Shown here in pieces: positions 59,187 to 64,000 of a DNA stretch of 64,000 nt (position 1 is the stretch's first letter; each line of letters begins with the position of its first letter). This DNA is from Streptomyces endocoffeicus (GTDB lineage Bacteria; Actinomycetota; Actinomycetes; Streptomycetales; Streptomycetaceae): NCBI RefSeq assembly GCF_016741935.1, contig NZ_JAERRG010000014.1, positions 1 through 64,000 of the forward strand, in the 5' to 3' direction. The position numbers were made by a program, and so were the translations under genes. A model generated the notes under the pieces. That model did not search any database. It was not told the DNA's origin and saw only the letters and a list, made by a program, of their open reading frames with translations.

Positions 59187-60659
59187 TCAGCCGGTGCGGC
59201 GCAGCAGGGCCAGATACATGGCGTCCGTGCCGTGCCGGTGCGGCCACAGCTGGATGTCGGGGCCGTCGCCCAGCTCGGGCACCCCGGGCAGCAGCGGACG
59301 GGCGTCGATCCACTCCGCGGAGACGGCCGCGCCGCCCCGCCCCTTGAGGACGTCCTCGACCACGGCCCGGGTCTCGGCCGGATGCGGGGAACAGGTGGCG
59401 TAGCCGACCACCCCGCCGATCCGCGCCGCGGCCAGCGCCTCCCGCAGCAGCCCGCGCTGGAGCGGGGCGAAGCCCTCGAGGTCCTCGGGGCGGCGCCGCC
59501 AGCGCGCCTCGGGGCGGCGGCGCAGGGCGCCCAGGCCGGTGCAGGGGACGTCCACCAGCACCCGGTCGAAGGACTCCGGGCGCCACGGCGGCCGGGTGCC
59601 GTCCGCGGCGATCACCTGGTACGGCCCGGGGTTGCCCGCCAGGGCCCCGGCCACCAGCCGGGCCCGGTGCGGCTGCTTCTCGGCGGCCAGCAGCGAGGCA
59701 CCGCGCTCCGCGGCGAGCGCGGCGAGCAGCGCGGCCTTGCCGCCGGGGCCCGCGCAGCCGTCCAGCCAGCGCCGGTCGTCCCCCTCCAGCGGGGCGTTCG
59801 CCAGCGCGAGGGCCACCAGCTGGCTGCCCTCGTCCTGCACTCCGGCCCGCCCGTCGCGCACCGCCTCCAGCGCACCGGGCTCGCCGCCCTCGGTGAGCCG
59901 TACCGCGTACGGCGACCAGCGGCCCGGCACCGCGGTCTGCTCGCCGACCGCGTCCAGCAGTTCCCCGGGCGTGGACCGGCCGGGCCGGGCGACGAGGGTG
60001 ACCTCGGGCCGTTCGTTGTCGGCGGCCAGCAGCTCCTCCATACCGGCGCTGCCGCCGCCGAGCGCGTCCCACAGCGCGGAGACGACCCAGCGCGGATGCG
60101 AGTGGCGGACGCCCAGATGCTCCTCGGGGTCCTCGTCGTACGGCGGGGCGACCCGCTCCAGCCAGCCGTCGAGATCATGCGTGGCGATCTTGCGCAGCAC
60201 GGCGTTGACGAACTTGGCCCGGCCGTCGCCGAGCACCACCCGGGCCAGTTCGACGCTCGCCGAGACGGCGGCGTGGGTAGGGATACGGGTCCCGAGCAAC
60301 TGGTGGGCGCCGAGGCTCAGTACATCGAGCACGGGCGGATCCACCTCGCGCAGCGGGCGGTCCACGCATTCGGCGATGACCGCGTCGTAGGTGCCCTGGT
60401 GGCGCAGGGTGCCGTAGACCAGCTCGGTGGCGAGCGCCGCGTCCCGGGAGTCGAACCGCGGCCCGCTGCCGGCCTCCGCGCTCTCCCGCGCCTTGCGCAG
60501 CAGGGGCGGGAGAACGAGGTTGGCGTACGCGTCCCGTTCGTCGACCGCCCGCAGCGCCTCGAAGGCGAGGATCCGCACGGGGTCCTTCTGCGGGCGGCGG
60601 TAGGGCTTGCCAGGCCGGTTCGGGGCGTGGGGACGGCGACGACGGGGCTGGTCGGTCAC
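59187..60659 (-). CDS. rsmB: 16S rRNA m5C967 methyltransferase (RsmB/Fmu)
   Basis: 490 residues. N-terminal NusB-like RNA-binding domain (ARRP... LVYGTLRHQGTYDAVIAECVDRPLREVDPPVLDVLSLGAHQLL), then a Rossmann methyltransferase with SAM motif LDGCAGPGGKAA, AADGTRPPWRPESFDRVLVDVPCTG and the second Cys in YATCSPHPAE. The two Cys (in PCTG and TCSP) are the m5C catalytic pair. The GTG start at 60659 is used (cac on the plus strand). Basic N-terminal arm. Part of the fmt-rsmB-rpe neighbourhood. Confidence 0.96.
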   Translation of the reverse strand: MTDQPRRRRPHAPNRPGKPYRRPQKDPVRILAFEALRAVDERDAYANLVLPPLLRKARESAEAGSGPRFDSRDAALATELVYGTLRHQGTYDAVIAECVDRPLREVDPPVLDVLSLGAHQLLGTRIPTHAAVSASVELARVVLGDGRAKFVNAVLRKIATHDLDGWLERVAPPYDEDPEEHLGVRHSHPRWVVSALWDALGGGSAGMEELLAADNERPEVTLVARPGRSTPGELLDAVGEQTAVPGRWSPYAVRLTEGGEPGALEAVRDGRAGVQDEGSQLVALALANAPLEGDDRRWLDGCAGPGGKAALLAALAAERGASLLAAEKQPHRARLVAGALAGNPGPYQVIAADGTRPPWRPESFDRVLVDVPCTGLGALRRRPEARWRRRPEDLEGFAPLQRGLLREALAAARIGGVVGYATCSPHPAETRAVVEDVLKGRGGAAVSAEWIDARPLLPGVPELGDGPDIQLWPHRHGTDAMYLALLRRTG

Positions 60660-60702
60660 GGGAAATGTGCTCCGGGGGACGGATCGGGCTGAAGGGACCA
60701 GC

Positions 60703-62778
60703 CTACGTCGCCGGGGCGTCGGCGGTGGTGGGGCCGCCGTCCAGGGCCGCTCCGTCCACGATGGTCCCGTCCGCGGTCGTTCCGTCCGCGATCATTCTGT
60801 CCACGGTCGTTCCGTCCGCGGTCGTGGGGGCGACGGCCGTGGGGGCGACGGCCGTGGGGGCGACGGCCGCGCCGGACCCGCTCGCTCCGTCCAGGGCGGA
60901 TCCGTCGCCCACCGTCGCCGGCTGTTCGAACTGGGTGCGGTACAGCTCCTCGTAGCGGCCCCCGGCGGCCAGCAGCGCGGTGTGCGTACCGCGCTCCACG
61001 ATCCGCCCGTCCTCCACGACCAGAATGAGATCCGCCGCCCGGACCGTGGACAGCCGGTGGGCGATCACCACCGCGGTGCGCCCGTCCAGCGCCTCGCCGA
61101 GCGCCTCCTGGACATCCGCCTCCGAGGTGGAGTCCAGATGCGCGGTGGCCTCGTCGAGGATCACCACCCGGGGCCGGGCCAGCAGCAGCCGGGCGATGGT
61201 CAGCCGCTGGCGCTCACCGCCGGAGAGCCGGTAGCCGCGCTCGCCCACGACGGTGTCAAGACCGTCCGGCAGGGCCGCGATCAGCCCCTCAAGACGGGCC
61301 CGGCGCAGCACCTCCCACAGCTCCTCGTCGGTGGCCTCCGGCCGGGCCAGCAGCAGATTGGCGCGGATCGAGTCATGGAAGAGATGGCCGTCCTGGGTGA
61401 CCATGCCGAGGGTGGCGCGGATCGAGTCGGCCGTCAGCTCGCGGACGTCCACCCCGGCGAGCCGTACGGCGCCGTGGTCGGTGTCGTAGAGCCTCGGCAG
61501 CAGCTGCGCGATGGTCGACTTCCCGGCGCCGGAGGAGCCCACCAGCGCGACCATCTGGCCCGGTTCGGCGCGGAAGGACAGCTGGTGCAGGACCGGGACG
61601 CCACCGCGGGTGTCCAGGGTGGCGACCTCCTCCAGGGAGGCGAGGGAGACCTTGTCCGCGGCCGGGTAGCCGAAGCCGACGCGGTCGAACTCGACGGACA
61701 CCGGCCCCTCCGGGACCTCCCGGGCGTCCGGCTTCTCCTTGATCAGCGGCTCGAGGTCGAGCACCTCGAAGACCCGCTCGAAGCTGACGAGCGCGCTCAT
61801 CACCTCGACCCGCGCCCCGGCCAGCGCGGTCAGCGGCGCGTACAGCCGGGTGAGGAGCAGCGCGAGGGCGACGACGGCGCCGGGGTCGAGCCGCCCGTGC
61901 AGCGCGAACCAGCCGCCGAGGCCGTAGACCAGGGCGAGGGCCAGGGCGGAGACGAGGGTCAGGGCGGTCACGAAGGAGACCTGCACCATCGCGGTCCGCA
62001 CCCCGATGTCCCGCACCCGCCGGGTCCGCGCGGCGAACTCGGCGGACTCGTCGGCCGGCCGCCCGAACAGCTTGACCAGGGTCGCCCCGGGCGCGGAGAA
62101 GCGCTCGGTCATCTGGGTGCTCATCGCGGCGTTGTGCGCGGCCGCCTCGCGCCGCAGCTTCGCCAGCCGTCCGCCCACCCGGCGCGCGGGCAGCAGGAAG
62201 ACGGGCAGGAGCAGCAGCGTCAGCAGGGTGATCTGCCAGGAGATCCCGATCATGACGACAAAGGTGAGCAGCAGCGTGACCACATTGCCGACCACCCCGG
62301 AGAGGGTGTCGCTGAACGCCCGCTGCGCGCCGATGACGTCGTTGTTGAGCCTGCTGACCAGCGCGCCGGTGCGGGTCCGGGTGAAGAACGCCACCGGCAT
62401 CCGCTGGACGTGGTCGAAGACGGCGGTGCGCAGATCGAGGATCAGCCCCTCGCCGATGTTCGCCGACAGCCAGCGGGTCACCAGCCCGAGCGCCGCCTCG
62501 GCCACGGCGATCGCGGCGATGAGCCCGGCCAGCCGGAGCACCGTGCCCTGTTCCGAACGGTGGACGATCGCGTCCACCACCCGGCCCGCCAGCAGCGGCG
62601 TCGCCACCGCGAGCACCGCCGTGACCGTGCTCAGCACCAGGAACAGCAGCAGCTGACGGCGGTGCGGACGGGCAAAGGCACCGATGCGGCGCAGCGTCTC
62701 GCGGGAGAAGGGCCGCCGGTCGTCTTGGGCATTGGCCGTCTGATACAGGGAATGCCAGGCGGTCGATTGCATGTCCAT
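60703..62778 (-). CDS. ABC exporter half-transporter with repeat tail
   Basis: 691 residues. Six-helix ABC transmembrane domain (about 35-330; TM1 LLLFLVLSTVTAVLAVATPLLAG) and a nucleotide-binding domain with Walker A GSSGAGKST (about 417), Q-loop MVTQDG, signature LSGGERQR, Walker B VVILDEATAHLD and H-loop IAHRLST. Exporter-type, multidrug or lipid class. The last 75 residues are a low-complexity Ala/Thr/Asp tail (VAPTA x3, then TTVDRMIADG-like repeats). Start ATG 62778 is chosen for GGAGG spacing over GTG 62781. Expression is from a MerR-type promoter (62804-62834). Confidence 0.92.
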   Translation of the reverse strand: MDMQSTAWHSLYQTANAQDDRRPFSRETLRRIGAFARPHRRQLLLFLVLSTVTAVLAVATPLLAGRVVDAIVHRSEQGTVLRLAGLIAAIAVAEAALGLVTRWLSANIGEGLILDLRTAVFDHVQRMPVAFFTRTRTGALVSRLNNDVIGAQRAFSDTLSGVVGNVVTLLLTFVVMIGISWQITLLTLLLLPVFLLPARRVGGRLAKLRREAAAHNAAMSTQMTERFSAPGATLVKLFGRPADESAEFAARTRRVRDIGVRTAMVQVSFVTALTLVSALALALVYGLGGWFALHGRLDPGAVVALALLLTRLYAPLTALAGARVEVMSALVSFERVFEVLDLEPLIKEKPDAREVPEGPVSVEFDRVGFGYPAADKVSLASLEEVATLDTRGGVPVLHQLSFRAEPGQMVALVGSSGAGKSTIAQLLPRLYDTDHGAVRLAGVDVRELTADSIRATLGMVTQDGHLFHDSIRANLLLARPEATDEELWEVLRRARLEGLIAALPDGLDTVVGERGYRLSGGERQRLTIARLLLARPRVVILDEATAHLDSTSEADVQEALGEALDGRTAVVIAHRLSTVRAADLILVVEDGRIVERGTHTALLAAGGRYEELYRTQFEQPATVGDGSALDGASGSGAAVAPTAVAPTAVAPTTADGTTVDRMIADGTTADGTIVDGAALDGGPTTADAPAT
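60826..60875. repeat. 15-bp tandem repeats in the exporter C-terminus
   Basis: Three exact copies of a 15-bp unit (GTGGGGGCGACGGCC) encode the VAPTA repeats of the exporter tail; shorter degenerate repeats follow down to about 60760. Likely slippage-variable in copy number. Confidence 0.75.
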
Positions 62779-62803
62779 CACGCACCTCCGAGGTCTCGTG
62801 AGG

Positions 62804-62834
62804 AACGTAAGACTTCAACCTAGGTTGAAGTCAA
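62804..62834 (-). promoter_or_regulatory. MerR-type promoter with operator palindrome
   Basis: Read leftward: -35 TTGACT (62834-62829), -10 TACGTT (62809-62804), separated by 19 bp. A perfect 22-bp palindrome (arms GACTTCAACC/GGTTGAAGTC, TA centre, 62811-62832) occupies the spacer. This stretched spacer with a central palindrome is the hallmark of MerR-family activation. Exporter start is 26 bp downstream of the -10. Confidence 0.85.
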
Positions 62835-62855
62835 CTTCCGCCTGCCCGGCGCGTC

Positions 62856-62910
62856 CGTAGCGCGGCTGGTCGTGGCATGGCTGGTCGTGGCGCGGCTGAT
62901 CGTGGCACGG
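62856..62910. repeat. Tandem CGGCTGGTCGTGGC-type repeats
   Basis: Three to four degenerate copies of GCGGCTG(G/A)TCGTGGCA between the exporter promoter and the fmt stop. Confidence 0.65.
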
Positions 62911-62934
62911 CGCCCTGCTCAGGCTCCGACCCGC

Positions 62935-63867
62935 TCAGGCGCCGAGCCGCTCGCCCTCCGCGATCCGCACCCCGCGCGCCCAGTCCGCCGCGAGCATCGG
63001 CTTCTTGCCCTGCGGCCGCACCCAGGTCAGCTCGACGGCATGGCTGCCGGTGCCCACGTACACGGCCTTCTTGGTGACGGCCGGCAGACCGGGCTCCAGA
63101 TCCGTACGGTCCGCCACCGGCCGCGCCGAGACGACCTTCAGCCGCTCCCCCCGGAAGGTGGTCCACGCGCCCGGGGCGGGGGTGCACGCCCGCACCAGCC
63201 GGTCGACGCGCAGCGCGGGCGCCGTCCAGTCGATCTCCGCGTCCTCGACGGTGATCTTCGGGGCGAGCGAGATGCCCTCGGCCGACTGCTCCACCGGGCG
63301 CAGGGTGCCGTTCTCGATGCCGTCCATCGTCGCCTCGAGCAGCCCCGCACCGGCGAAGGCGAGCCGGGTCAGCAGATCGCCGCTGGTGTCGGTGGCCCGC
63401 ACCTGCTCCGTGACCACCCCGAACACCGGCCCGGAGTCCAGCCCTTCCTCGATCTGGAAGGTCGAGGCGCCGGTCATCTCATCGCCCGCCAGCAGGGAGT
63501 GCTGCACGGGGGCCGCACCCCGCCAGGCCGGGAGCAGCGAGAAGTGCAGATTGACCCAGCCGTGCGCGGGGATCTCCAGCGCGGCCTTGGGCAGCAGCGC
63601 GCCGTAGGCCACCACCGGGCAGCAGTCCGGCGCGATCTCGGTGAGCCGGGACAGGAACTCCGGATCCCGCGGCTTGGCGGGCTTGAGCACCTCGATCCCC
63701 GCCTCCTCGGCCCGCTCGGCGACCGGGCTGGCCACCAGCCGACGGCCGCGTCCGGCGGGCGCGTCGGGACGGGTCACCACGGCCACCACCTCGTGCTTCC
63801 CGGACGCGATCAGCGCGTCCAGAGCGGGCAGGGCGACCTCGGGGGTACCGGCGAAGACGAGCCTCAT
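62935..63867 (-). CDS. fmt: Methionyl-tRNA formyltransferase
   Basis: 310 residues. Formylates initiator Met-tRNA using 10-formyl-THF. N-terminal Rossmann/formyltransferase domain with MRLVFAGTPEVALPALDAL, VAYGALLP and HFSLLPAWRGAAPVQ (catalytic Asn/His region) and EEGLDSGP; C-terminal OB-fold domain (WTAPALRVDRLVRACTPAPGAW, RGERLKV). ATG 63867 gives the family N-terminus; a GTG at 63888 would add seven residues without a ribosome-binding site. Ahead of the exporter and rsmB in the same direction. Confidence 0.96.
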   Translation of the reverse strand: MRLVFAGTPEVALPALDALIASGKHEVVAVVTRPDAPAGRGRRLVASPVAERAEEAGIEVLKPAKPRDPEFLSRLTEIAPDCCPVVAYGALLPKAALEIPAHGWVNLHFSLLPAWRGAAPVQHSLLAGDEMTGASTFQIEEGLDSGPVFGVVTEQVRATDTSGDLLTRLAFAGAGLLEATMDGIENGTLRPVEQSAEGISLAPKITVEDAEIDWTAPALRVDRLVRACTPAPGAWTTFRGERLKVVSARPVADRTDLEPGLPAVTKKAVYVGTGSHAVELTWVRPQGKKPMLAADWARGVRIAEGERLGA

Positions 63868-64000
63868 GGGTGGCGAACTACCTCTCACACAGCGGATACG
63901 GCGGGAACGTCGCGAACAGCGTCTGAAGTCTATGGTCCGCCGTCCGAGGGGGCGTACGAGCGGACTGCCGCACGCCCCGGACCGTGACCGACGGGCGGGT
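63868..64000. other. Window end upstream of fmt
   Basis: 133 bp with no reliable feature. One leftward frame entering from the right edge stops at 63930-63932 and could be the end of the upstream gene, but its 23 codons match nothing I know. Confidence 0.25.

Noticed and set aside
1..64000. Mobile elements, integrase or plasmid functions
   Set aside because: No transposase, integrase, terminal inverted repeat with target duplication or replication gene was found. The DUF2637 gene alone is not evidence for a plasmid.
63930..64000. Partial gene at the right edge (leftward, stop at 63930-63932)
   Set aside because: Only 23 codons, no recognisable family, cannot be told from chance open frame in this GC content.

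Overview
High-GC DNA with Streptomyces-type codon use, many GTG starts, 4-nt ATGA/GTGA gene overlaps and typical actinomycete families (DUF779, DUF2637, DUF5995, GuaB1, PH-domain protein behind hisG). Together these point to a Streptomyces or close relative, chromosomal rather than plasmid. I see no rRNA, complete tRNA, transposase, integrase or CRISPR array.

Layout. 0-6 kb: a decayed NRPS thioesterase end, a DUF779 gene, a PAS-GGDEF-EAL cyclic-di-GMP protein, a truncated PucR-like regulator and an HhH endonuclease-like gene. 6-13 kb: a response regulator/sensor kinase/lipoprotein operon facing a lipoprotein/adaptor/ATPase/permease (MacB-type) operon across 133 bp. 13-20 kb: secreted C39-like peptidase, a P-loop kinase, a candidate leaderless 18-codon ORF with an attenuator-like hairpin, an EccA-like TPR-AAA protein and two CorC/CNNM membrane proteins. 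20-26 kb: FMN riboswitch-led ribD-ribE-ribBA-ribH-hisE-hisG operon plus a PH-domain protein, read leftward. 26-35 kb: alginate lyase, ROK repressor/MFS pair, PEP-mutase-like protein, uracil-type permease, XRE regulator/epimerase pair, DUF5995. 35-40 kb: a likely lysine catabolic locus (DavB-type monooxygenase, DavA-type amidase, Lrp regulator, cationic amino-acid permease). 40-43 kb: a small protein with a DUF2637 protein, then guaB1.

43.3-56.1 kb is the most accessory-looking part. It opens with a very small class I lanthipeptide cluster: a 51-residue FxLD-box precursor, a strong hairpin, then overlapping lanB and lanC. A sugar-acid module follows: enolase-superfamily dehydratase, LctP-type permease, a fusion of a XylX-like 2-keto-3-deoxy-pentonate dehydratase with a 2-hydroxyacid dehydrogenase (preceded by a 15-codon coupled ORF) and an IclR regulator. 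A TetR/SDR pair with shared operators closes it.

56-64 kb returns to housekeeping: SorC regulator, rpe, a serine hydrolase, rsmB, an ABC exporter with a textbook 19-bp-spacer MerR-type promoter, and fmt. The fmt-rsmB-rpe order is conserved in actinobacteria, but here the exporter and serine hydrolase lie between its members.

The findings most worth follow-up are the minimal FxLD lanthipeptide cluster, the XylX-dehydrogenase fusion with its coupled mini-ORF, the 18-codon leader ORF/attenuator and the MerR-type exporter promoter. All family calls are by reading motifs and from memory of the families; no search was run.
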